A stretch of DNA of 7,562 nucleotides from Alcaligenaceae bacterium (GCA_947372575.1 CANBUF010000079.1:1-7562), one strand, 5' to 3'. Positions 1 through 6,996 are shown, counted from the stretch's first letter. Program-made: numbers and translations. Notes: generated by a model from the sequence alone, not told the origin.

Positions 1-986
1 CGATGGATCGCGTACGCCTCGGCAGCAATGATGTAACCGTTGCGCATCATCATTTCCTTAAAATCAAATGGAAATGGCTTGTCGATGATCTGTGCACCCA
101 GATCCACAAATACACGCCGTGCATCATCGAGCAGTCGCAAAACATCTGCGCCCATGGCAATTGGATATTGCGCAGGTGGGATCATCGCAATCCGCATGCC
201 CTGCAAGGGCTTGGGGCCTTGCTCAGGGGCTTTCCACTGAAACAGTGGGCGATTAAGCGAAGCGGGATCGAGTGGATCGGCTCCTGCCATTAACTCTGTC
301 AGGAGCGCGGCATCTTGCATGGTGCGTGTCATCGGACCGATCGAATCCAGCGTGCCGGACAAGGGCAATGCACCATGCAAGCTGATCAGCCCACAGGTGG
401 TCTTTAAACCAGTGATACCGTTCAGTGCTGCAGGAATCCGGACCGAACCGCCTGTATCGGAGCCAATCGCAGCAGGCGCGAGACCTGCGGCCACGGCGAC
501 ACCTGAGCCACTGGATGAGCCACCAGGCACACGATGCGTCTTCAGGTCCCAGGGATTCCAGGGTGTGCCCATGACCGGATTCGTACCAAAGCCGCCAAAC
601 GCAAACTCAACCATATGGGTTTTACCCAGCATCACCATGCCGCCACGCAGCAGTCGCTCAATCGCGGTACAGGTGGTGGTGCTGCGACGCTGCAGCGAGT
701 CCTGGGAGCCGCCCGTGGTGATCTGGCCATTGATATCGCACAGGTCTTTGACGGCGATTGGCAAACCATCGAGGGGGCTTAAGGAATAACCCGAGGCACG
801 ACGCAAATCTGCGGCACGTGCCTGCTCAATCGCGCTGTCTTCGTTCACACTCACATACGCATGCAGCGATTGATTACCAGTCTTGATGCGACCAAGGTAT
901 TCGCGGGTGATTTCTTCGGAGCTGTAGGTTTTGTTTTGCAGACCTTTGGCAAGGTCCGTCAGGCTGGTAAAGGCAAAGTCAGACAT
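1..986 (-). CDS. Amidase (amidase-signature family), C-terminus cut by window edge
   Basis: The frame runs from an ATG at 986-984 off the left edge, giving 328 residues with no stop; family members are usually about 450-500 residues, so roughly the last third is missing. These enzymes hydrolyse carboxamides to acid and ammonia, usually in the cytoplasm. The Ser-cisSer-Lys triad is visible: Lys80 in PIAVKD, cis-Ser157 in the Gly/Ser-rich stretch PGGSSSGSG (154-162), and nucleophile Ser181 in DTGGSVRIPAA (177-187). The 24-residue spacing between the two serines is the family norm. A GGAG ribosome-binding site (complement of 992-995) lies 5 bases before the ATG and supports this start. The antiporter gene lies 115 bases upstream on the same strand, so co-transcription is possible but not shown. 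The substrate cannot be read from the sequence. It is not clearly GatA, and an allophanate-hydrolase-like role is only speculation from the nearby ureidoglycolate lyase. Confidence 0.93.
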   Translation of the reverse strand, partial: MSDFAFTSLTDLAKGLQNKTYSSEEITREYLGRIKTGNQSLHAYVSVNEDSAIEQARAADLRRASGYSLSPLDGLPIAVKDLCDINGQITTGGSQDSLQRRSTTTCTAIERLLRGGMVMLGKTHMVEFAFGGFGTNPVMGTPWNPWDLKTHRVPGGSSSGSGVAVAAGLAPAAIGSDTGGSVRIPAALNGITGLKTTCGLISLHGALPLSGTLDSIGPMTRTMQDAALLTELMAGADPLDPASLNRPLFQWKAPEQGPKPLQGMRIAMIPPAQYPIAMGADVLRLLDDARRVFVDLGAQIIDKPFPFDFKEMMMRNGYIIAAEAYAIH

Positions 987-1101
987 GAGGGCTCCGGTAT
1001 GACTGAAAAGTGGGTAAATTAGGTCGATTTCTTCGTCACTTAATTAGGGCGAACTGTGCATAAAATCAATAAAAGTGCGAGTCATAGACGAAGAAATTTC
1101 T
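987..1101 (-). promoter_or_regulatory. Intergenic gap with weak candidate promoter for the amidase gene
   Basis: This is the gap between the antiporter stop and the amidase start, with both genes on the minus strand. A possible promoter reads TTGATT (complement of 1064-1069), a 17-base spacer, then TAATTA (complement of 1041-1046). The -35 matches TTGACA at four of six positions, but the -10 is poor. No GC-rich hairpin followed by a T-run is present, so I see no intrinsic terminator separating the two genes. The gap also holds the inverted repeat listed separately. Confidence 0.22.
1027..1097. repeat. 11-bp perfect inverted repeat in the antiporter-amidase gap
   Basis: ATTTCTTCGTC at 1027-1037 is the exact reverse complement of GACGAAGAAAT at 1087-1097, with 49 bases between the arms. 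The right arm runs into a 12-bp self-complementary stretch, AAGAAATTTCTT (1091-1102), which reaches the antiporter stop codon. The arms could be paired protein-binding sites or a long-loop RNA stem. No T-run follows, so it is not a standard terminator. A chance match is possible. Confidence 0.4.
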
Positions 1102-2385
1102 TTAAAGTAAAAAGAATACTGCAGCGATGAGTGTGGGCGCCAGCGCCGCCACAAACAAAGAGCCGGGGGCAATCGTTGCATTCTCAAACTCGCCTTTGAG
1201 AATGGAAAAGCCTGCGGGGTTGGGGGCATTGGCAATTACGGTCAGGCCGCCCCCGGTCACCGCACCAGCCACTAGCATGTAGCGCCAGGCCTCGGAGGTG
1301 CCTTCGACCAGCGAGCCAAGATAGGTCAGTGCGGCGTTATCGGTGAGTGCGGTCAGTCCCATTGAGCCCCAGAACAACACCAGTGGAGACAGGCCACCCA
1401 GCAAGTCCTGTAGCCACCATTTTTGCAGGCCACCCAGTAGTACCAGACCGGCCAGAAAGAAACCCACCATCAGCCCCTCTTTGATCATGAGGCGGGACTG
1501 AAAGCGTGAATACGCCTCAGTAAAACCAATAAAGAGAATCAGCAAACCGAGAAACACAGCAGGGTGATGCGCCGAGAGCACAACACCCACCAGAAATAGC
1601 AGGTGTACCAGCATGGTCATCAGCGGCACGGGGATGGGAGCATTTTCTGGCAAGGCCTTGGTGACCCCCCGATGGGTTTCGAGCTCGCCTGTCATCAGGG
1701 CTTTACGGTGAATCAAGGTGACCAGCAGGGCATTCAAAAACACGGCCGCCACCGCACGCCAGCCAAAATGTGTGAACATAAAGGCGCTGTCCCAGTTAAA
1801 GGCCTTTGCCACCATGAGCACCGGAGGCGCGGCGTAGGCACTCAGGACCCCACCGATCGATACGTTGACAAACAACACACCAAGCGCGAGATACTTGAAA
1901 GACTGATGGCCGGGGCGCTTGAAGTAACCGTCACGCAACAGCAGCGCTGCAAGCGTCATGGCAGCAGGCTCGGTAATCAGGGAGCCTGCAAGCGGCACAA
2001 ACGTCATCACCACAAAAAAAGTGGCGATATGCCGATCCACAGGAAGCAGACGGGCAATCATGCGCACCATCACACCAACCAGCTCAATAATGGGGCGGCT
2101 CGCGGCCACCACCATGATCGCAAAGACAAACATCGGCTCGGTGAAATTGCGCTGTTCAACATAATCGGCCATATTGGCAGGGCCAATCACCAGTGCCATG
2201 ATAGTCAGCAGCACAACAGCCCAGACGCCGAACACCACCTCGACCTCAGCCAGAAAATGCCAGAATCCTGCGTGCGGACCATTCTTGTGCGCCAGCCGCG
2301 CAAAAACCGGAACCGAAAACGTGTGCAAAATCGCAAGTGCAAACAGAACGGTTGCAGTGAGCTGAATCGAGTGTGGAATCGTCAT
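1102..2385 (-). CDS. Putative Na+/H+ antiporter family membrane protein
   Basis: This 427-residue, very hydrophobic protein has about ten or more predicted membrane segments and would sit in the inner membrane. The sequence resembles the family named 'putative Na+/H+ antiporter' (Pfam Na_H_antiport_3), related to ion transporters such as NhaD and ArsB. Recognisable elements are FLAEVEVVFGVWA (44-56), GSLITEPAAMT (134-144) in a re-entrant-like position, ALTDNAALTYLGSL (346-359), and GGGLTVIANAPNPAG (378-392). The TDN and NAPNPAG motifs are typical of the wider ion-transporter superfamily. Na+/H+ exchange is the family label, not something the sequence proves. The start is supported by an AAGG ribosome-binding site (complement of 2391-2394) 5 bases upstream. 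It is divergent from the ureidoglycolate lyase gene and lies upstream of the amidase gene. No truncation is seen. Confidence 0.88.
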   Translation of the reverse strand: MTIPHSIQLTATVLFALAILHTFSVPVFARLAHKNGPHAGFWHFLAEVEVVFGVWAVVLLTIMALVIGPANMADYVEQRNFTEPMFVFAIMVVAASRPIIELVGVMVRMIARLLPVDRHIATFFVVMTFVPLAGSLITEPAAMTLAALLLRDGYFKRPGHQSFKYLALGVLFVNVSIGGVLSAYAAPPVLMVAKAFNWDSAFMFTHFGWRAVAAVFLNALLVTLIHRKALMTGELETHRGVTKALPENAPIPVPLMTMLVHLLFLVGVVLSAHHPAVFLGLLILFIGFTEAYSRFQSRLMIKEGLMVGFFLAGLVLLGGLQKWWLQDLLGGLSPLVLFWGSMGLTALTDNAALTYLGSLVEGTSEAWRYMLVAGAVTGGGLTVIANAPNPAGFSILKGEFENATIAPGSLFVAALAPTLIAAVFFLL

Positions 2386-2501
2386 GTGGACCTTTGTCTG
2401 ATATGAAACCGACTATACCGTAGGCTGCCTGTTTTGCTGATCCTTAGGACTGTAATTTTTGTGACAATTGACAAAGATTAGTTTCTGAATGATGCTGCGG
2501 G
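2386..2501. promoter_or_regulatory. Divergent promoter region between antiporter and ureidoglycolate lyase genes
   Basis: This 116-base gap must carry promoters for both divergent genes. On the minus strand, TATAGT (complement of 2412-2417) matches a -10 box at five of six positions and would give a leader of about 20 bases; its -35 (TCAGCA, complement of 2435-2440) is weak. On the plus strand, TGTAAT (2451-2456) is a five-of-six -10 match without a clear -35. A perfect TTGACA at 2468-2473 has no good -10 at the right distance before the 2502 ATG. TGACAA occurs twice, 7 bases apart (2462-2467 and 2469-2474), inside a near-palindrome. These assignments were made by eye and are tentative. Confidence 0.35.
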
Positions 2502-3053
2502 ATGCGCACAATCCATGTTCAACCCCTCACACCCGCGAGCTTTGCACCCTATGGAGATATCCTGGGTGGCACACTAACAAGCGGAGTATTCATCAACGCT
2601 GGCACAAGCGAACGCATTGCCTTGGGCGATCCCGACCTGGATCGTGCCCAGGGGCACGCCTCACTGAATCTGTATCGGGCACGCGCGAACCGCCTGCCCT
2701 TTATTGCCCGTGAACTTGAGCGCCACTGCCTGGGCAGTCAGTCCTTTATTCCACTCAAGAGCGTGCCCTTTGTGGTGATTGTCGCGCTGGGGGATCCTGC
2801 CGTGTGCAGCCACGGCCCGCAGGGCGAAAGCCTGCCAGGTGTAGCGCCGCTTGAAGACACGATCGCGGCCTTTTGGGTCGACGGCTCGTGTGGCGTGACG
2901 TTCAGACCTGGCACCTGGCATCACCCTTTGCTTGCGCAGCAAGACGGCGACTTTATTGTGCTGGAGCGTAAAAGTGCCATCATCGATTGCGAAATTAAAA
3001 CCTTAGTTCAGCCTGTGCAGGTAATACGGCCCCCACCTCACGCCGATCAATAG
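2502..3053 (+). CDS. allA: Ureidoglycolate lyase (AllA family)
   Basis: This 183-residue cytoplasmic protein matches the ureidoglycolate lyase family, which splits (S)-ureidoglycolate into glyoxylate and urea at the end of allantoin degradation. Family hallmarks are LTPASFAPYGDIL (9-21) at the N-terminus, a central ELERHCLGSQSFIPL, VPFVVIVALGDP, and the C-terminal PGTWHHPLL followed by DFIVLER and a conserved-type DCE. E. coli AllA is about 160 residues; the excess is partly a Pro-rich tail after the DCE. The ATG at 2502 is the first in frame after a stop at 2490-2492, but it has no clear Shine-Dalgarno sequence, so translation may be weak. The last 59 bases overlap the 3' end of the convergent GMC gene. 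No allantoinase, allantoate amidohydrolase or urease gene is visible nearby, so the physiological substrate is inferred from family only. Confidence 0.88.
   Translation: MRTIHVQPLTPASFAPYGDILGGTLTSGVFINAGTSERIALGDPDLDRAQGHASLNLYRARANRLPFIARELERHCLGSQSFIPLKSVPFVVIVALGDPAVCSHGPQGESLPGVAPLEDTIAAFWVDGSCGVTFRPGTWHHPLLAQQDGDFIVLERKSAIIDCEIKTLVQPVQVIRPPPHADQ
2995..3053. other. Tail-to-tail coding overlap of allA and the GMC gene
   Basis: The last 59 bases of both convergent genes are shared. They encode residues 165-183 of the lyase on the plus strand and about residues 559-577 of the GMC protein on the minus strand. Both tails lie after the recognisable conserved domains. No intrinsic terminator fits between the genes, so each transcript should run into the other and be antisense to it. 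Confidence 0.9.
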
Positions 3054-4728
3054 GGCCTGATGCGCGAATCTGGGAACCCCCTCGCAACTCGTCAGCCAAG
3101 ATCAGCTGTGCGGCTTTTTCGGCAATCATCAATGTTGGGGAATTAGTGTTGCCTGAGGTAATCGTGGGCATCACCGAGGCATCGGCCACACGCAGGCCCA
3201 GGATGCCGTGTACACGCAAGTTGGCGTCGACCACTGACATCAAGTCATGTCCCATCTTGCATGTGCCAACCGGATGAAAAATGGTGGTCCCGATATTGCC
3301 TGCCGCCTCAGCGAGCGCCTGATCGGTATCCGCAGTCAAACCAGGCTTGATTTCTACTGGATGGTATTTAGCCAGCGCCGACTGACCAACGATGCGTCGT
3401 GTCAGGCGAATACTGTCAACTGCGACGCGGCGGTCTTCTGCTGTCGATAAATAATTACAGAGAATCTCGGGTGCCTGGGCGGTGTCGGGCGACACAATAT
3501 TCACATGCCCGCGACTGGTTGGGCGGACATTGCAAATCGAGGCGGTAAAGGCTGGAAAATCATGTAGCGGTTCGCCGAATTTTTCAAGCGACAAAGGCTG
3601 CACGTGATATTCAACGTTGGCACGCTCCTGCGAGGGATCAGACTTGGCAAACACGCCGAGTTGCGAGGGGGCCATGCTCATCGGACCGCGACGGGTCAAC
3701 GCATACTCAAGTCCGATCATGGCTTTGCCCCACAGCGAATTCGCCATGGTGTTCAGGGTCTTGGCGCCTTCGATGCGATAAATCATGCGCAATTGCAGAT
3801 GGTCTTGCAAATTCTGACCCACGCCGGGCAGGTCATGGATCACGGGGATCGACAACTTGGTCAACAGGCTCGCTGGACCAATTCCTGAAGCCTGCAGAAT
3901 CTGTGCGGAGCCGATTGAACCCGCTGCCATGACGACTTCTTTAGATGCGCGGGCAATATGCTTTTGACCGTCCTTGATGAACTCGACACCGGTCACGCGA
4001 CGTGCCACAAATTCGAGCCGGGTCGTGCGTGCACCCGTCATGATGGTGAGGTTGCGACGATGTTTGATCGGGCGTAAAAATGCCTTGGAGGTGTTCCAGC
4101 GCCAACCCGACCGCTGGTTGACTTCGAAGTAATCACTGCCTTCGTTATCGCCCTTATTAAAATCTTGTACAGGCTGGATCCCCTCCTGCGCGGCCGCATC
4201 CCGAAATGCATCCAGGATCTCCCAGGACAGTCGGGCACGCTCAACGCGCCATTCACCACCCGCGCCATGGTGCGCACTGGCGCCAGCGTGATGGTCTTCC
4301 ATTCCTTTGAACAGCGGCAACACCTCATCCCAGCTCCAGCCAGGATTACCCGCAGCAGCCCAGCTATCGTAATCGCCACGTTGCCCACGCATGTAAATCA
4401 TGCCGTTTATCGACGAGCAGCCTCCGAGCACCCGGCCGCGCGGGTAACCGAGATCGCGGCCATTGAGGCCTGGCTCTGCCTGAGTGCGATAGCACCAGTC
4501 TGTACGTGGGTTGCCAATGCAATACAGGTAACCCACCGGAATATGAATCCAGTGCCAGTTATCTGCACCGCCTGCTTCAAGCAACAGGACACGGTTGTTG
4601 GGATTGGCCGAGAGTCGATTAGCAAGCAGGCAGCCTGCAGAGCCTGCACCCACCACGACGTAGTCGAATTCGAGGCTCGAGGTAGGGGTGGACGCGGCGC
4701 TTGGGGCGGTGGTCTGGGCAGTCGTCAT
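2995..4728 (-). CDS. GMC-family FAD oxidoreductase, choline dehydrogenase-like
   Basis: This is a complete 577-residue flavoprotein of the glucose-methanol-choline family, which oxidises primary alcohols to aldehydes. The Rossmann FAD-binding motif is VVVGAGSAG (24-32), ending in the acidic LLLEAGG (48-54). The first GMC signature covers PRGRVLGGCSSINGMIY (96-112) and the second covers AAGSIGSAQILQASGIGP (268-285). Catalytic residues expected from the family are His485 (FHPVGTCKMG) and Asn527 (SGNTNSPT). An upstream in-frame ATG at 4788 would add 20 residues, but I prefer 4728: the resulting protein enters the FAD fold after a short Ser/Thr/Ala tail, and its ATG forms an ATGA overlap with the msrC stop, the usual sign of translational coupling. 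Ribosome-binding sequence is weak (GGAA about 11 bases away). The 30-residue C-terminal tail after the GMC domain is poorly conserved-looking and overlaps the lyase gene. Substrate unknown; AlkJ- or BetA-like are alternatives. Confidence 0.94.
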   Translation of the reverse strand: MTTAQTTAPSAASTPTSSLEFDYVVVGAGSAGCLLANRLSANPNNRVLLLEAGGADNWHWIHIPVGYLYCIGNPRTDWCYRTQAEPGLNGRDLGYPRGRVLGGCSSINGMIYMRGQRGDYDSWAAAGNPGWSWDEVLPLFKGMEDHHAGASAHHGAGGEWRVERARLSWEILDAFRDAAAQEGIQPVQDFNKGDNEGSDYFEVNQRSGWRWNTSKAFLRPIKHRRNLTIMTGARTTRLEFVARRVTGVEFIKDGQKHIARASKEVVMAAGSIGSAQILQASGIGPASLLTKLSIPVIHDLPGVGQNLQDHLQLRMIYRIEGAKTLNTMANSLWGKAMIGLEYALTRRGPMSMAPSQLGVFAKSDPSQERANVEYHVQPLSLEKFGEPLHDFPAFTASICNVRPTSRGHVNIVSPDTAQAPEILCNYLSTAEDRRVAVDSIRLTRRIVGQSALAKYHPVEIKPGLTADTDQALAEAAGNIGTTIFHPVGTCKMGHDLMSVVDANLRVHGILGLRVADASVMPTITSGNTNSPTLMIAEKAAQLILADELRGGSQIRASGPIDRREVGAVLPAQAELRF

Positions 4729-5243
4729 AGTGGGTTGTATTCCGGAATCGGGGCAGACACAGTGAGTGTTTGCAAATAGAGATCGCACAACGCCTGCATG
4801 CCGCGCTGGTCTTCGTCATTAAAGCGAGCAGGTACAGGACTATCCACATCCCATACGCCGAGCAATTGTCCCTGATGAATCAGCGGGACAACGATTTCGG
4901 CACGTGAAGCGGCATCACAGGCAATATGGCCTGGAAAGGCATGCACATCGAGGACGAGCTGGACGGTGCGGGTCAACGCTGCTGCACCGCACACACCGCG
5001 ATCCAACGGGATTCTGAGGCAGGCAGGTTTGCCCTGAAAAGGCCCAAGTACGAGTTCAGTACCATCATAAAAGTAGAACCCCGCCCAATTCAGGTCTGGC
5101 AATGACGTCATCACCAGCGCCGATAGATTCGCGGCATTGGCAATGTGATTGGGCTCGCCTGCCATCAACGCCTGGGCCTGCTCAAGCAGCGCCTGGTACT
5201 GGGCGGATTTAGGTAAATGATCGAGTGCACTGGCATTGAACAT
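4725..5243 (-). CDS. msrC: Free methionine-(R)-sulfoxide reductase (GAF domain)
   Basis: This 172-residue cytoplasmic GAF-domain enzyme reduces free methionine-R-sulfoxide to methionine, using thioredoxin in known members (fRMsr, E. coli YebR/MsrC). The diagnostic block is present: NWAGFYFYDG, then LGPFQGKPACLRIPL (66-80), RGVCG (82-86) and HAFPGHIACDAASRAEIVVPL. The three conserved cysteines are Cys75, Cys85 and Cys109. Their spacings of 10 and 24 residues equal those of the E. coli enzyme, where the last is catalytic. LGVWDVDSP (128-136) follows, then a C-terminal helix. The ATG at 5243 lacks a strong ribosome-binding site. The stop overlaps the downstream GMC start by 4 bases, so the two form an operon. 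It is divergent from the MmgE/PrpD gene across a 59-base gap holding a dyad. Confidence 0.95.
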   Translation of the reverse strand: MFNASALDHLPKSAQYQALLEQAQALMAGEPNHIANAANLSALVMTSLPDLNWAGFYFYDGTELVLGPFQGKPACLRIPLDRGVCGAAALTRTVQLVLDVHAFPGHIACDAASRAEIVVPLIHQGQLLGVWDVDSPVPARFNDEDQRGMQALCDLYLQTLTVSAPIPEYNPL

Positions 5244-5254
5244 GGATCTGTCGC

Positions 5255-5278
5255 ACGTCTAAATAGTTATTTTCACGT
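5255..5278. promoter_or_regulatory. 24-bp imperfect dyad, candidate operator between msrC and the MmgE/PrpD gene
   Basis: Left arm ACGTCTAAATA (5255-5265) and right arm TATTTTCACGT (5268-5278) flank a GT centre. Nine of the eleven base pairs match when one arm is reverse-complemented, and the only mismatches are the two bases next to each outer ACGT. The site sits almost mid-way in the 59-base gap between two divergent genes, where it could control both. The bound regulator, if any, is not encoded in this window. Confidence 0.4.
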
Positions 5279-5302
5279 ATTCTATTCCCATAGGAGACAG
5301 AC

Positions 5303-6913
5303 ATGAAAAACAAAAAAAGCCTGGGATTAGCGCGCAGGGAATGGTTACAGACGAGTTTGGCGTTGGCGGCGGGCAGTCTAGCGCCGCTGCCACTACTGGC
5401 ACAGGGGGCTGGCGCCTTAACTGGCGCGGGTTCAGATACTGCGGCAAAAGGGGTATCCAATGCAGGGGCTGGAGCCTCTGCAATCAATAATGGCGTGGCG
5501 CTGAGTCCTGCTGAGGCAGCGGCCGCAACAAAAAATGAAACAGGTGCATCCTCCGCCTATGGCGCGGCCAACCTGGGTCTTGGCGTGACGCGTCAACTGG
5601 GGGAGTTTTTATCCGGCATCCAGTACGCCAACTTGCCCGGCGCGGCCACGCATGAGGCCAAGCGTGCGGTGCTGGACTGGTTGGGCTGTGCGCTGGCCGG
5701 GAGCAAGCATCCGACACCACAAATCCTGATCTCGACTTTCAAGCAAATGGGTTCGTTCGCCGCCGTCAATGTGCTCGGACAACAGGGGCTCAAACTGAGT
5801 CTGCTCGATGCGGCTGTCGCGAATGGTCAGATGGGTCATGTGCTGGACTTTGACGACACGCATCTGGGTGGCGTGATTCTGCACACCAGCACGGCGACCA
5901 TGCCGGCGCTGCTGTCCCTTGGACAACATCGCCATTGCTCTGGCCAGGACTTGCTGGTCGCGATGGTTGCAGCGTTCGAAGCAGGCATCCGTACCGGTCA
6001 GGCGATGCCGCGTCACCATCATGGTGGCTGGCACCTGACGGGCACGCTAGGGACTGTGGCGGCTACAGCAGGCAGCGCACGGCTGCTGGGACTGGACGCG
6101 AAACAAACCATTTACGCGCTTGGCATCGGGTGCACGCAAGCCGCCGGCATGCAACAAAACCGCGGCAGTGATTGTAAATCCCTGCATGCCGGCAAATCCG
6201 CCTATCACGGCGTACTGGCCTCGATGCTGGCGTCAAACGGTTTTAATAGTTCGGCCGAAATCCTCGAAGGCAGCCTCGGATTTGTCAGGATTTATAGCGC
6301 GACACAAAACCTGCCCGCGCTGACCGCAGACCTGGGTAAAACCTGGTTGATTACGGGCAATGGCTATAAGCCTTATGCCTGTGGGGTGGTCTTGCATCCT
6401 TTGATTGATGCCGCCATCAAGGTGTCTGAGCTTGCAAAGATCCCGTCAGCCGATGTGGCCAGCCTCGAGATGACGGTCCATCCTGATGTGATCCGGATCA
6501 CAGGCGTCGATACGCCTGGATCTGGCCTGATGTCCAAGTTCAGTGCCAATCATGCAGCGGCCGTCTCCTATATTGATCAGGCCGGTGGTGTACTGCAATT
6601 TTCGAATGAACGCGCGCAAGAGGCAAGTGTGCAAGCCATGCGCAAGATTGTTCAGATTAAGGCCTCTCCTGACCTGCGACTCGATCAGGCTCGCGCAAAG
6701 CTCACCACAAAATCGGGTGCCGTATTTGAAGCAACGATTGAGCATGCCACAGGCACAATTGCCAACCCAATGTCTGACATCGATCTTGAAATAAAATTCA
6801 TGGGCAATGCAACCAAAGCAATTGGTCAGGCGCAGGCACGCAAAGTAATCGACATGGTGTGGGCGCTGGATCAAGTCAAAGATGTGGGGCAGCTGGTAGC
6901 GCTATGTGCGTGA
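5303..6913 (+). CDS. MmgE/PrpD family protein with Tat-type signal peptide
   Basis: This 536-residue protein has a C-terminal MmgE/PrpD domain from about residue 92. The family includes 2-methylcitrate dehydratase (PrpD), cis-aconitate decarboxylase and iminodisuccinate epimerase. Landmarks are LDFDDTH (181-187), HHHGGWHLTGTLG (238-250), KSLHAGKSAYHG (292-303) and YKPYACGVVLHPLID. Unusually, the N-terminus reads ARREWLQ (10-16), a good twin-arginine motif, followed by a hydrophobic segment and a plausible cleavage after LLA (31-33). Residues 35-90 are an Ala/Gly/Ser-rich, probably disordered linker. This suggests periplasmic export, whereas characterised relatives are cytoplasmic. The start is well supported: AGGAG at 5292-5296 is 6 bases before the ATG, and family-like sequence begins only after the leader. 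Divergent from msrC. The reaction cannot be assigned; PrpD itself is unlikely, as no prpB or prpC is nearby. Confidence 0.9.
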   Translation: MKNKKSLGLARREWLQTSLALAAGSLAPLPLLAQGAGALTGAGSDTAAKGVSNAGAGASAINNGVALSPAEAAAATKNETGASSAYGAANLGLGVTRQLGEFLSGIQYANLPGAATHEAKRAVLDWLGCALAGSKHPTPQILISTFKQMGSFAAVNVLGQQGLKLSLLDAAVANGQMGHVLDFDDTHLGGVILHTSTATMPALLSLGQHRHCSGQDLLVAMVAAFEAGIRTGQAMPRHHHGGWHLTGTLGTVAATAGSARLLGLDAKQTIYALGIGCTQAAGMQQNRGSDCKSLHAGKSAYHGVLASMLASNGFNSSAEILEGSLGFVRIYSATQNLPALTADLGKTWLITGNGYKPYACGVVLHPLIDAAIKVSELAKIPSADVASLEMTVHPDVIRITGVDTPGSGLMSKFSANHAAAVSYIDQAGGVLQFSNERAQEASVQAMRKIVQIKASPDLRLDQARAKLTTKSGAVFEATIEHATGTIANPMSDIDLEIKFMGNATKAIGQAQARKVIDMVWALDQVKDVGQLVALCA

Positions 6914-6934
6914 GGTTGTGTGTGTGAGGTTGTG
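6905..6934. repeat. 14-bp tandem duplication spanning the MmgE/PrpD stop codon
   Basis: TGCGTGAGGTTGTG (6907-6920) is followed directly by TGTGTGAGGTTGTG (6921-6934), one mismatch, and the match extends two bases further left. The first copy contains the TGA stop codon (6911-6913). It is consistent with a small slippage duplication at the gene end. Confidence 0.75.
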
Positions 6935-6996
6935 AGTTTAAACATCTGCCTCAGTCTAATCTTGTAATGTTGACTTGATTGAAGTGTCGGCAATAC
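6914..6996. other. Gap between convergent MmgE/PrpD and antitoxin genes
   Basis: These 83 bases follow the MmgE/PrpD stop and precede the antitoxin stop. Apart from the second repeat copy and a GTTTAAAC palindrome (6936-6943), I see only a weak TGAGG...CCTCA pairing (6925-6929 with 6949-6953). No hairpin with a T-run is visible in either direction, so termination is not explained here. Confidence 0.4.

Noticed and set aside
319..789. Plus-strand open frame opposite the amidase gene
   Set aside because: It is antisense to the amidase catalytic core (cis-Ser, nucleophile and Lys region), is Pro/Arg-rich, and has no recognisable family features.
1603..2406. Long open frame of 267 codons on the plus strand opposite the antiporter gene
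   Set aside because: It is a His/Arg/Gln-rich shadow without domain-like sequence, lying opposite a clear membrane protein in which every landmark is intact.
4165..4779. 204-codon plus-strand frame opposite the GMC gene
   Set aside because: It mirrors the conserved FAD-binding region of the GMC gene; composition and lack of motifs fit a shadow frame.
4729..4788. 20-residue N-terminal extension of the GMC protein from an ATG at 4788
   Set aside because: It would lie wholly inside msrC, has no family-like sequence, and the 4728 ATG has the coupled ATGA overlap.
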